Assembly (NCBI GenBank): GCA_014773175.1
Contig: VXCM01005074.1
Span: 38,621 to 102,620, forward strand
Origin: Lucifuga dentata
Taxonomy: Eukaryota > Chordata > Actinopteri > Ophidiiformes > Bythitidae
Direction of reading: 5' to 3'
Length of the DNA stretch: 64,000 nt
Below are positions 44,178 to 58,300 of this stretch, one piece after another (within the stretch, counting starts at the first letter, position 1; every line of letters starts with the position of its first letter). The translations under genes and the position numbers were made by a program. The notes under the pieces were generated by a model. The model searched no databases. It was not told the DNA's origin and saw only the letters and a program-made list of their open reading frames with translations.

Positions 44178-47100
44178 TGCTTTTGTCACTGATCATGTTT
44201 GACTGTAATTATTTCACAGGAAAACTTGGTTTTATGGGGAACACGCAGGATGAAGATCATTTTACAAGGCTAACAGGTAGCAGCTTGTTATGTACAACAT
44301 GTAAACATGTGAACATGTGAAGGCTGCACATTTGGAAAAACATATGCAAAGGCTGCACACGTGTGTGCATGTGTGTGTGTGTGTAGTCTTTTTTCCACTG
44401 TCTTGGCAGAGTGCTGTGGCATGACTCTATGCATTTCCACTGCTCCCACTCACACCAAGGAGTAACTTCATTTGTTGGTTCATATTTCTGATCATATTTT
44501 CTGTTGTTGTATTCTGTATTTTCCACAACTTTCTTTTGTTTTTCCATACATGTTAAGTAGCACAGCTGCTTTAGATAAAATCTTCTAGGGTTTTTATGGG
44601 GTTTAAGGGGATGAAGTTTGAGTTGACAGGAGATAATTGCTCTTCAGAGGAACATCAAAAGTCTAACGACACATTTGATGCTGACCAATCAGACACTTCC
44701 ACCCAGCAGATGCTATGCAACACATAGGCTACATTTACAGGATATGTCTTGATGCTAAATTCCAACCTTTTGCTTGCTGTATATCCTATTTTTTGTACAG
44801 CGTATTGACATTTTCTTTTTTAAAATGGCTGTTATTTAGTACTTGTGCTGATGCAGCTTCGACCTGAAACTCCTCCACAGGCTCTGATCCTGTTTGTCAC
44901 ATACAGCACACCCCAGTCATGTGATCCTTTTTTTTGATAAATCTCACCTGCTGTTCCATCAGCATGCGGCATTTGTCGGCTTCCTCCTGGTACGTCTGAT
45001 GAACTTTGTCCCACTCAGTTTGGTAAAAGCTCCTCAATCTGAAACAAACAGGGCAAAACATACAATTAGATCGTTTAAATCCAGAAATAAAACATTGGAC
45101 ATTATCTGTACTTTTGAAAAAACATTTTGATGAATTATGAAGGTAATATAAAATAAAAACAATGACAGTAGAAAAGATTAGAAAAACAATGCTTGTGTAA
45201 CATTAGTTTTTAGTAAAGACAAGCAGAGAGAAAGTCAGAGTGTAATAATTGTAGAGTTTAATTCATCAAATAAGCCTCAAATATCCCTTGTGACCACCGG
45301 TGGCGCTGTGGAGCACTGTTATGATGGGCACTGCAGTGATTCATCTCGTGTTCTCCATGTGCACACCAGCAGAGGTGAGCGTCGTACCTGTCCTCCAGCT
45401 GCACCAGCTCCTCCTTGTGCTGCTCCTCCAACTTTTTCACGGCTTCCTCCAGATGAAGACAAGCCTCCTCCTTCTCCTTCTGCAGACGCTCGCAGGTTTG
45501 AGACGATGAGGCTGCAGAGAGAGAAGCAGGAGGAGAAGTTAGTCTGTGCTAATCACGACAAATAACTCCAAAACACACACACACGACCAAATAATGAGTC
45601 TTAGAAACACTTCTACATCATATTCTCTCATCACTCTTTTGGTGAAATTATAGTAATATCATGCTCATTTTGATGGGGAACTCTGAAAAAGCTACCAGGG
45701 AATCCAGCTTAAAAATAACAACTTTTTATTTAATTTTTATTCAAATAAACTGTACTTTTAAAAAAAATCTAATTAAAAAAAAAAAACAATTTAGAGCAAC
45801 AAAACAAAAGTTTTAAAAATGAAAAGTGTTCATATTACGTACGAGCAGTAGTGTTGTCAGGTGAGAACTCAAAAAGAATGAAGTCATTGACCTTTTTGTT
45901 CCTTAAAACACAGTTAAAGACAGCAGTTATGGGACAATAAAGTTTGATATTTGATATATTCAAGCTGTTTTTGTCACACAAGATGTGCCTGTGTGTCCTG
46001 TGCACACAGGCAGAAACCAGCAGAAGAATTAAATGTTCAACAAGGTCATAAAACTAGAAAAACTAGAACTAGAAATTAAAATCATATATACCAGGTAACT
46101 GAAATAACAGAACAGACATTAAATTACCACAAAAATGTTAATTACAAAATAATTAAAGGGAAACTCCACCCATGTTACACATTAAAGTCAGTTTATTTAT
46201 CATGGAGAGTATAAAGGCTTTTGGAGCTGGAGAGGGCGCTGTGCTGAGTCAGACCCTTATGACATCAGAAACGTTACTTCCTGTTGGTGCGGAAAACTGC
46301 TAAAGCTCTTAAAAAGCCATTAAAGGCAAACCTAGAAACTTTCAGCAATTTCAACCCCCAACTTCTACAAGCAAGCGGCAACAGGAAGTAACTCTTGTGA
46401 CATCGTAGAGGTTATTTTCACTGGCTTTGCACTATTTCCCAAGATTATCTTGCGTGTTGGAGGGCAGAAAAAAAGCTTGCCTTTTGAGGACGTTTAATGT
46501 GCTTTTTAATTTTTGTGGTAAAACTGATGAAATTTGTCTCACATGAGAAATTAGCAAACAGTAGCACAAGTAGTGAAGATTCAAATTCTAAGAAATGACT
46601 CGGTAACATCAGTAAAAAAGAAATATCCAGCTATAATTGTCTATGGAAGACTTGGTTAATGCTTTACAAGCAGAAAAAAGGAGCAAATCATCATGGAGCG
46701 ACTATTTAGAACGATTAACATACACACCAATACAAAACCTTTCATGTGACATTATGTCAATACGAGACATGAATCCAGACCGTATGGAGAGGCTGCCTGA
46801 ACAGGTAACGACCAACACATTTTCTGCATGCATGCGTGTGTTCTTCAGCATTCTGACAGCCACATTCCAGTTTAATTACTCTTACAGCAGAAATGCGATG
46901 CAGCCCTGAAACAGCTGCAGCTCAGCTCAGAAGAATTCAGCAGCAGCAGAATTTCTTTCCTCTCATGACTCATTTGTCCTCACAGGCACGTGCACGCTTT
47001 CCTCTTTATACGTTTCATCACGTGCCATATTGATTTTGGTTGTTTGTGAATAAGAAACATATTGGATAATCAGATACCAAGCATCAAAAGTAAGTGGGTA

Positions 47101-49780
47101 AAGGTTGATACATCTAATCTAACTATAAAGCCAGAAAATCTGCCTGTGGCACCATTATCTCTAGAACCCAGCGCTGTATGAAGTTGAAATTTGGCAGGTT
47201 TATCACTCAGGACCCAAGGACGTGCAGTCACATGTGGCTGCACACATGCAGTGTCACGTGTGAAGTTGTTTGGATGAGCAGTTCTTGAATTAAGCTGTAC
47301 CAGTAAAAAGTAGTCCATGCAGCAGGATACGCTCCAGGTGCGGCAGCATATGCTCTGTTCCAGTGGCACGGTCTCAGCCCAACCCCATACAGCAAACAAA
47401 GCTAGCTTACGAGGACCTGTAGAAGTTGTTTGATAAGTTGAAGTTGTTTTGATGGCACTGTTCAGGTAAAAAGTACTTATGTTCACTATATTGGAAGCTC
47501 AACTTTACAGTATGCTGTACCGGAGCTAACAATAGCTAACAATGCTACCAGGAGATAATGCTATTGTTAGCAAACCCAGATAACTAGCATTGCTAACCTA
47601 CAATAGCCATGCTGCTACTGTTGTTAGCCACCAAACAAAACTGTGCTAACGTGATATTATCTGCAGTTACAGATTAATAGTTAGTTGTTGAACTGAAGGT
47701 TAAATGGAGTTGTAAGACTTTATTAAGTTCTAGCTTTGTATGAAAGGAAAGACAGCGCCCATAAAGTCCGGCCCGGTCCGAACAGGCATGTTTTGAATGG
47801 CCACTGCACTAGTGATTTAAAGAACCAATGTAAGATTCTCCTTATTTTCAGAGCCTTTCTTCTGACAATGTATCATTTTTTGGACATGTTATTTTCACTC
47901 TATTTGCCCCTTTAGACCTCAGGAACATTTCCAGGTACTTTGTCGTGTAGTCAAGTCGCTCATCTGTATTTCAACCACCGGAAACCTCCGTTAACTTTCT
48001 AAAGACCCAGTAACAATCAGAGCAGTTTGCAGGAATGAAAATCACTGGTCAAACACAACAAAACCACCAGAATGTGCAAAGTATATGACATTCATTCAAA
48101 CTGCAAACAAACAGGAACATTTCGGGATTCCGAAACAGATTGTGGAAATTATGCTAATCAGCTATGTGTACATCAGAGAGCAGAGGTGGGTAGTAACACG
48201 TTCCATTTACTCTGTTACATTTACTTGAGCAACTTTTTTCACAAAATTGTACTTTACTGACTAGTTTTATTGCAGGATACTTTTAACTCATACTTGAGTA
48301 TATTTATGAAGAAAAAAAATATACTTTTACTCCGTTACATTTGGTCGCACCCTTTGCGTTACTTTTGGTTTCACCCGTTTGAATTCAGTCATGTTCAGTT
48401 TTTCTCTCATTGTCAGACACTACACTGTCTGCTTCAGCTCTGAAGCAGCCACACCCCCACCCTCCGTTTCCATGGTTACACCCGGAGCAGAACAGTCATG
48501 GCAGAATCAACAACAGGAGGTTTAGAAGAAGCACATCCCTGGCCACACATTCAACGCTGTTTTCTTTTCAGTCTATCAAAACCAACAGCTACATAACATA
48601 TTGCGTCTGTCTACCTACAACACAGTGGACATTTCAGCTTCTAAGAACTCAACATGGAACTTGAGGAAACATGTGGCCGTAAGCTGCAACGTTAGCTACT
48701 TAACTAGCTGCTGCTGCTAATGCTAGCGCAAGTTGTCCTGTTCTATTCTGAGTAAATTCATGAAGCTAACCTAGCTAACTGCCTTGGGGCCAGGCCAGAA
48801 TTGTCATGATTTATTTGGTAAATATTTGATTTATTACTGTCTACTGTTTCTTTATCTGATGTGATTTGGATTGTAGTAGAAGCTACACGGCTGCTTTGCA
48901 TTTTTTTCCTCAGACGAGCACTTTAGAACTTGTTGATTATTCTAAAGAATAAGCTTGATCAAAGTTACTCACTACTCAAGTAATCTTTTTAATAAATACT
49001 TTTCTTACTCTGAAGTAATTATTTTGCTGGCTACTCTTACTTATACTTGAGTCTCTATTATAAAGTAACGATACTTTTACTTGAGTACAGTTTCTGGCTA
49101 CTCTACCCACCTTTGTCAGGTCGAGATGGGAAATATGCAACGTTGAGGTATGAGAGGATCAGGTTTGGGAATAGCTGCACTTTTTTATATAACAAGAAAG
49201 ACCAGAGACCAGAAAAACGTAGCAGTGCCAGCTTTTTCTGATATTTTCAGTCTTTCTCTCCATCTCTGCTCATTTCCTTTCAACACAGATTCAAACATCA
49301 CAGTCACATAACTGTAAATTACAGAGATCAGCAAATTATTTTGTGTTATTGTCTCTTCACATACAAAAAAACAAACAACAAAAAAAAACATCTGAAGCCA
49401 CACTTCTTCAACAGATGAGCTTAATTTGTTAAAGTTCCTGAGATTATTAACAAAAGATTATTAACAAAACAGTTTTTGGGAGACTGATGATGTCGATGAT
49501 TTGGTTGCCAAAGCATCAACATGGAATTTGACCAAAGGGACGGATCACATATGTTATTTTCAGTAAGTCATACTGTACATCTGTGAACAAAAGAGTTCCA
49601 CAAGCGTTCCACATTATTATTACACAATACAGGAGCAAACGTCTGCTGCAGTGACAGTTGCTGTTTCTCTCTGAATAGACCTCTATGATGTGAGTGTGAG
49701 CGCCTGTCGCTGTGGTGACGGACACACAAAGACAACAGCTGTGAGCAGTTTAGACACAAGCCTGCTCTCGCTCTCTCTCG

Positions 49781-49811
<31 letters not shown>

Positions 49812-52800
49812 ACCAGATTACACAAACTGTGTGTGTGTGAGAGTGTGATGGCAGGTGCTTTAAATAAAGACATTTCAGGAGAGACTCTCCATGTTGAAAG
49901 TGTTTGCTTTGGGATCTTTTATGAGGACATGATGGGAAAAAGAGAACTTTACAGACAGAATGTAAAGACATGGAAAGTTAAAGGGCCATACCGGTGTTTT
50001 TGCATGTTTAGGCCCAACAAATAGTACCCTCATACACATTACAATTCTGACAACTCATTTCCAAAATATAAATATGAATTTACATTTTCCTGTTACTTTT
50101 TTCAAATCCCCTAATCTTTTAAAATTAATGCGCAGGTGATGCATCCACCTTAAAATTCAATGTTTCACCTGTTAACACTTTTGCACGATTGTAGAAGGCA
50201 GGGTTAGATTGGCCACCGGGAGACGCGGGACTTTTCCCGGTGGGCTTCAGCCATTGGTGGGCCAGCTGGTGGCCTTTGCACTGCACAATATAATGTTAAT
50301 TAAAATGAACTTAAATTAAGCAAACATAATTTTTTTCTTTCATAATTTTCTTGGTGCTTAGATGAAGACAAAGGGTGGTGCGGTGAAACAGCGGACTGTT
50401 ATGGACTTATTTGTCCCTGGCATCACTACCATTTTTGTCTGGCCATCCTACACCTTAAGTCGACCAGCTAATGCCAGCTAGACACCTTAAATTCCCGGTA
50501 AAAATTATGATCCCAATCCAACCCTGGTAAACTCTGGTAGAAGGCACAGTTTTAATTTATCTGTGAAACCTGTCTTCTCCCAGGACTATATTCCCTGACA
50601 GAGACATAACTGTCTTCCATGCAGCTCCATGTTGGATCAGTTAAATAAGATAAGGTAAGGTAAGGTAAAGTAAGGTAAGGTATTTGGGTACCTTGGGTTA
50701 TATAAGTTTGAAGATTCAATAAAAGATTATTTAAAAAGTAAGGTAAGGTAAAATGAGGTTAAGGTAAGGTAAAACATATTTATATAGCACCTATCAAGAG
50801 CAGAACTCACAAAGTGCTTCACAATAAAAGAAATTGAAACAAATAGCCAAAACGGACAAACAAGAAAACACAAACCAAATCAGCTAAAAGCTTGTCTGTA
50901 TAAAAACGTTTTAAGAAGCCGCTTAAGAGTCCACAGTTTCTCCAGTCTTATATCCTTGGAGAGGCTATTCCAGAGCCTGGGGGCCACAATAAAGTTACTT
51001 CAACAAAAAAAAAAAAAACTTAACAGATGTCATGTTTGCTGTGATGGATTATGTATCTCCAGCACATTTCAAGTCTCTACAAGTTCATTTTTTTATAGCG
51101 TACTGGAATGAACTGAAACCAGTGACAGTCTGGAAGGTAGGAAAAATAATTCTAATATTTACCGCTTCAGTAGCATCTTTTGGAAAGTGGTTGTCAGTAA
51201 TGTAACGTGTATGCAGGATGCATATACTGGACTCAAACATGCTAAGTCATCTGTATTGACCTTTAATGCAGAGAGACAAACGGAAAGGAAATTCAGCTGA
51301 CATGATTAAAGAAAAGCCAAAAAAAAAGAGTCTATTCCACTCATTTGTATAATTAATTTAGCTCAGAGAGTCTTTAAGTTGTCAAGGTTCGGTTTATCTA
51401 CAACTTGTCAAAACTTTTTTCAACATGTTGACAGGACACAATAAAACTCCAAACCAGTAAAAAGGTCAAAGGTGATGTCAGATGTTTTCCTGTGAGCCAA
51501 AGGTGAATTCAACACATAACTGATAACAGGCTCATCATATGCTGTACACACACATGAAAATGTTGATAAGAGCTTAGCTTTAATCTGCACTTTTTCAGAC
51601 TTTTAGATTAATTTGAAGAAGGAATATGAGCAAACAGACAGATGGAAGAAAGGGCTGAGGAAACAAAGGAAGAAATAAAGACAGTATACAAGGAAAGAAA
51701 AAAGTGATGATAAAAGGGAGAAAGAGGGAAGCAAGCGAGGCAGGAAGGAAGTAAGTAAGGAAATAAAATGGGAAGGGGGAGGAAAAGACAGTAGCAAAGG
51801 AGAGAAAGAAAAAATTAGAAAAAAGGATAGAAATAAAGATATTTAGCTATTACTTATGGCTTTATTGCATTTTTTATGTGAATTATGAGTAAAAAGCTAA
51901 ATATTTCCTGTGATGTAGTGAAGGAAATGTAGAAAGCCTCCAAATACTCAAGTACCAGTACTGCAATATTGTAGTAATGCACAGTAGCATCTTACCTCAG
52001 GACTATATTTCATTAAAGTAACTATGTGTCATATCAAAATGTTCTGATCTGACAATCAATAAATAAATTATACTGGCCTTAAAGATGTAAAGTATAATTT
52101 CCAAAGTTTATCTTCAGCTTGTGATACCTGAAGGGTAACAGAGTAAAAATGCTACTTCTGTTTCATTATGTTACTGTAGTTAAAACAGGAAAACTATTAA
52201 ACCTCTCAGTGTAACTTTTTACCCACGAAGACAGGAACTGGACTTTCCTGTTCACCTTGATGTGTGGCATATGAAGGTTTAAGAGATTTGTGTGTGTGTG
52301 TGTGTGTGTGTGTATTGACAGCAGGGATCCGTACATTGCTGGCATTCCTCAGCCATGTGTGTAAAGAGATGAGCCAAAGGTTAAACACACAGGAAAAGAA
52401 AAAAAATTATAGTTACTGCTGCTCGACATGATGGATGGAGGGAAAGTGAAAAAAGTGATGGTGAACAGAAAAAAGGCTTTAAGAGCATTCTTCTGTCATC
52501 TTTTGCCATGTGTATTTATGTGTGTGAGCATACAATTTGTGAATGTATACACAGAGTTTAAATGGCATTCAGAGAAAATGTACGTGAGCACAAAAACTGA
52601 ACGTGTTTGTGTGCGTGTGTAAATTTCAAACATTGCAGACTTGAGTTTAACGACCTACTGCATCAAAAACAGCAATTCCAGGAAGAGAAAATACTGAAAA
52701 TGTTCAAAAAATGCCTTTTCTCACAATTTGACAGGTATTCTTTGTAAAATATTGGACGGCTGGTGGCACTGCTGAACAACACTTTGATGACTGTTTCTTT

Positions 52801-55287
52801 GTGTCTCGTATTCAACTAGCAAACGCACAAGATCATATACACACATTATGTATGTGGACGTGCATTTTCTCACGACTGGAAAGGCCGTAACACATATCAA
52901 CAGCTGGTGGCAGTAATGTTCCCTTATAGGAGGAGAAGAAGAATGGAAGCTGATATAAGCAATGAAGGTTTCAAATAATTAAAAAAAAAGGTTGTACAAT
53001 AATAATAATAGTATACTAACATGAAATTCAACATGTTTGTTCACAATGAAAACTCGAAACCACTTTTTTTTTAAATATGTTGGAGGTCCACTACAGGCCA
53101 GACGTTTGAGGCCACCCCCAGATTTAGCTTGAGCAGACTGTATAGCAAGTTAATCCCAAAATGATGCAGGAGAAGGCAGACAGCAACTATTGAACAGAAT
53201 GTTAAAACACATAAGCAACAAGGGAGTTGGAACACAACTGGAGTGCTGCACTAGTACAGACTGGGCATACCTTCATTAAAAATAATTTCTTAAGCCATAG
53301 TGGCTACATAATGTGCTCTAGTTGACAAATTCTTCTTGAAAACTCATTAGTTACATTTATTTTATATATTTTTGTCATTTCTTGCGCAATAAATTGTAAA
53401 ACAAACAGTGTATTAATGATTTTTTTTTTTTTTTTTTTNTTTTTTTTTTTTTTTTTATCTGGGAGTGGCCTCAAACTTCTGGCCTGTAATGTGTTTTTTA
53501 AAATCCTGGATCTAGACTTGGATCTGCTCTAAAAAGATTTTCACTTGAACCTGACTCTTTCTGCAACTTTCCAAATTTCGCTGAAATCTCCTACCAGGTG
53601 TTTTGACAGCTCCTGCTGACTAACAAACAGGACAGAAAAGCTCTAATCGATGTAAGTACAGCCTTTGCTCGCACCATCATCCTCCTTCCTTTGTAAACAC
53701 ACTGCGTGTATCATGAAGGCTGTACTCGTTTATTCTGTCTGACAGCCAAAAGGCAGGCAGACAAAAGCTGCATAAGTGCTGAATAACACACCTCAAACAT
53801 AGCACACAGTGTTTGTTTTATCTAATCTATGAGCCCTGCAGTGTCATATGATGCTCCATATTATTTTACATCATCTGCTGCTTAAAGTCTCACTCATCTG
53901 ACTCAACAATGTTGGATCATTGACTTAAGACCTCAAGCCTTTAAGTATTTGAGTGACAGACGTGACAAATCTGATTCAGTGCTGAAGTATAAACGCACTG
54001 ATGGTAAGAAAAGCAGTTGTTAAGGGTGCTACATGGAGCATTTTTATTAATATTTATCTAATAACATTCAATTTCACTGTGCTTGAAATGTGGAATTGTG
54101 TTTAAGTATTATTTTACATGAAAGACTTGAGGCTCAAAGTATAAGTGGATAAAATCTGCCATAAGTGCTTTTTTTTTTTAAATTGTTTAAAAAAAAAAAA
54201 AGAATTGCAACACAACTACCAAAAGTGCAGAATGCTAACTTTCTATACATTTAACAGACCGCAGGCATTTAACATAAATGATAAAACAGAATTAGAGCTG
54301 AATCACTGCTGGAAACAAATGCTGTCTGTTAGTGATAAAAGTGATTTTTAAACCAAATAACTCGCAGAACTTTCCTTAAAAATCTTATATTTTAAAAAGC
54401 TTTTATCCCATAATCTATACACGCAAGCCTTAATATATAAACTCAGGCTCCCTAAATTTCTGAATTGGACTGCTCCCTTTATTCAAAAGATTAGTCTTAA
54501 CTTAAGTAAAACTTAAATTAAGTTGTTACTGCCTTTAATAATTAGTGCAGTTCTTTACCCTTTAAAGTAACTTATTCCAATACATTCCACCTTCTCTGAA
54601 TGTAAAAAATTTAAAGGGCTTTTAAGTGAATGCAACCTGAGTTTGGGATATAAAACAATCTCCTTGTGTTTACAGTATATATCAGGGATGGGCAACTTCT
54701 TTGATGAGGATGGGGGCCAATAAAATTTCATTCTCATGGTCAAAAGGCCACACGTTAAATAAAACAAAAAATAAGGGAGATTTTCTGGGACATGACTTAT
54801 TCATGAGATTATAGCAATGAACAGCTGCCATCATGCCAAAATAATGCTCAGTTTCTTGTTTTTGTATGTTTTAACAAGATATTTTATTCAGATATGTTCT
54901 CTGAAAATGATTAATTATCATTATAACAGCATGAGTTGCACGTTGCAAACCAGAAAATCATTAGCAGACAAAACGGAGCAATTTTTTTTTTTTTTTTGGC
55001 ACAATGACAGTTCTGTGTTGCCATGTAACAGAATGTTTCTGTATAATTTACTAGATCCCCTTTTACACATGTACAAGCAAAGAGTCAGAAAAACACAGGT
55101 GCATGGAGACACGTGCACACACATGTTGGCATGTTTTAGCCTGCGAGAGGCTTTTCTCTGCCTCAGGCTTCATGAGAATGAGCAGCAGCTGTATCTCAGC
55201 ATCATTACAGAAAGCTGCCTGCAGGTTGTGTTTTGAATGGCAGTTGACTCATCCTTGATAAACTTCATATGTAATATGCAAAACAGT

Positions 55288-55328
<41 letters not shown>

Positions 55329-58300
55329 TGCATGGGTGTCTGAAGCAGGATTTAAGTGTGTGTGGACATGTATGAAAATGTTTTTTGGGACTTGTCTCTT
55401 ACCCAATTCATTTCTGAGGGTTGCCAGTTCCCGAGACAATTCCTTCTTCTGTTTCAACGTCTCGTCACGCTGCAAAGAAAAGAACAGACTCCAGGTTTTT
55501 AAAGAAGCTACACCACCAATAGAATATTCTCTATTATACATAAAAGTTTGGCAATCAATGTGTTAGTCAGGTAAAAATAAACAGGTATTAGTTTAAAAAA
55601 AAACCAAACTTTATCTGTTGGGTAAAAACCTAATATCTTCATTTCTGGGAATTTTTATGGTTTCAGATCAGTTGAAGAAAAAAAAGGAACAAAGAAATGG
55701 AAGAAAAGAGTGAAGGAAAAAGAAATCAAGGAAAGTATGAAGGAAGAAAGAAATTGGGATGGAAAAGCAAAACCAAGGGAAGAAGAAAGGACAGAAACCA
55801 AAAAGAAAGAAAAGAAAGAAAACAAAAACGGGAAGGAAAAGTAGAAGTAAGAAGTATGAAGACTTAAAAATGTCAAGAAATAAAGTCTAATATTTCCTTC
55901 TGCAATGTCTCCTAAAACATACAGGTACATGCAGCACCTGAGCAGATTAGCGACAGAGATGACATGTTTGGTTAGGAGGAGGTTTTGTAAATTTGTGGTT
56001 TGAGAAACAGGAATGTAGCAGCAGCCAGTTGATTCCTAAACAGATCAGGTCTAATCATGCCTTTAAAGCCACTAAACTGTGTCTGTGAAGGCAGAAAACT
56101 CTAATGATATGATGCTACAGACCTATACTGTTTTCACAATTAATAAACACAAAATTAATGTACAATACTTAACTGTTTTGGACTTATAGGAAATGACACA
56201 AGATGTTCATGTTAAACAGTGAATATATGACGTCTACAATTCAGTAAAATGTCTGGTAAGATTTCCAGATAAAGTTGTTATGATTTTAAGAAAATGTCAG
56301 TGAATTCAATTAATTTCAGTAAAAAAAAAAAATAATAATAATAATCACTGCGATCATCAAATTTGCTTGAGGTTAATTAAATTCCTATGTGAACTATGAG
56401 CGCTATGGTACATGAATTTGAAGAGATGATAAATAAAGCATCTTATAGCTGATCTCTAATAGGAGTCCAGGAAGTTTTTAGCTAATGCTGTTTCTTACAA
56501 AACTTCTCTGGTAATTAAAGATTAAGAAAACAAACAAAAAAACAAACAAACAAACTGATGAAAACAAACAAAAAGCATTTTGATGCTTTAAATTGTCATA
56601 TATGATCGACAACATGGAGAAACTACGTGTGTCTGCTTTTCTCTGGTAAATTGGAGAGCTCGTGCTTATTAGCATGCTAGCTAATGCTTTTAGTAACATT
56701 ATGGGACTATAGGATTGTGCACAAATTAAAAATCCATTGTGCTGATTTGTGGTATTACCAGATACTTAAATAACAGCCATCACTGAAAAAAAAAAAAACA
56801 TCTACAGATTGGCCTCTGCATGTCATAGTTTCCAAAAACTGAATTATTCTCCTCTGCCTACAATCCATCTCTACATTTTCCAGCTGCTTATTGCAGACTC
56901 AAAAGTTGGGCTAATTTAATCTGTATACTGTCATTTTTGATTGGACTTATTTATTTTTATTTTTTCCAGAGTGAGCATGCTGCGTATGAAATCCTGGTTA
57001 TAATGATGACGTATCAGAAGTGGGACATCATGTCATGTCAGGTCACAGTAACAGAGGTTTGCTGTATGTGAAAGCAAAGCAGGAACTCCCCAGGCAGGTA
57101 ATCATTAAAACCCTAGAACACGACATCTTAAAAAACCTGAAATATCACATGTCAGATATTTCTGTCTTGATTCCCAGAGATAAATTAAATAAACACAGCA
57201 AAACAATTTAAATAAGAGTTCAGCAATCAAAATAAAATTTAAAAAAAGGAGGCAAAGTTTGCACAGTTAACAAATCCTGACTGTGTATTTTAAATTTATC
57301 ACACACAATATCACACATATATACTGTATTTGCCATATGAACCAAGTATACTCGTGCACTCACAACACACACACACAGTACAAATACACATTTGTGAGCA
57401 TATGGACTTTAGCTTATACTGAAGTACACTGCAGTGCTCCAAAATGGCCAAGAGATGATAATCCTACACACACACACACACACAGACAATAACAGTGTCT
57501 TAACAGCAGCAGTAGTGGAATTTACAATGGAAAATGAGGTGCTTGGGCTCTGGCTGTCTTGTTGTAGCACACACACGCACGCACGCACACACACAAAGTC
57601 ATAAAGTCCATCTGTTGTCTGAGGGGTCAGTAAGTGAAAGAGCAGGAAAGGCAACAAAGAGTGTGAGAAAGAGAAACGAGGAGCAGAAACAGCTTGTGAA
57701 AACGTCTAAACGTTTCTAGCAGCGATGAAACTCAGACAATAAAGACCATAAAGTCTCACACTCAGAGTGGGAGGGAGAAAAAAGTGAGTCATAAAACCGG
57801 CAATCAGAGTTTAGAGCGTGTGGCGTTGATACGACATTTCATAACTCATCCATGACATTCATGATTAAAATGCAGAAACTCCACATTCCTTTAAATAGAT
57901 TGCAGCAGAAAACTTCATGCTAATGTAATGAGTCCATCAAACATTCCACCATATTTCTGTAAATCACATCTTAAAATTCCCACATAATCCTGCTTTTCCC
58001 TGAGAGTTGAGCGATCGAAACATTTGTAAAGAGACAAAAAAGTTTTATAAAAAAAAAAGTCTTCATAATTATTAGGATTTATCAGTGAAAACGCCCAACA
58101 TAGGACCTAATAAACAGTTAAATTTCCTAAAATTTGAGCTGTGACATGTCATGCAAATCCCCCAAACTAAAAATACTACATATGAGTATTTTTTAACTCT
58201 GTGGTGGAAAACCTTGTATCTCCAGTTTTAGAAGTTTCCCAGCTTTAGATCAGTTTATCAGGATTACACATACCTTTACAGTTTAAGTAAATTCTCTAGG

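Larger units (their letters stand above)
49978..51266 (-). mobile_element. MITE copy 9 (subfamily B, inverted, interrupted twice)
   Basis: Ends TTAAAGGGCCATACCGGTG and ttgacctttaa. Internal landmarks run in reverse. The element is split by a hAT-like insert (50199-50536) and an A-tailed insert (about 50648-51020); without them it is near the family length. Confidence 0.8.
45512..55402. other. mtus1 intron 2
   Basis: 9.9 kb. In order: short ORF-like segment 46640-46804; transposon-like element 48181-49115; (CA)n near 49790; nested MITE 49978-51266; purine-rich tract 51630-51835; (TG)n 52292-52313; Tc1 relic 53092-53488; a hAT-like end at 54681; (GA)n 55288-55325. The stretches 46900-48180 and 51840-53090 show no feature that I can support. 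Confidence 0.7.

Noticed and set aside
47070..47486. 138-codon minus-strand ORF in mtus1 intron 2, the same strand as mtus1
   Set aside because: Long, but Cys/Trp/Ser composition looks like chance translation, with no splice sites that join it in phase to mtus1 exons and no recognisable domain.
54817..55236. 139-codon plus-strand ORF opposite mtus1
   Set aside because: Translated through a T-run (poly-Phe) with no protein-like features; antisense noise.
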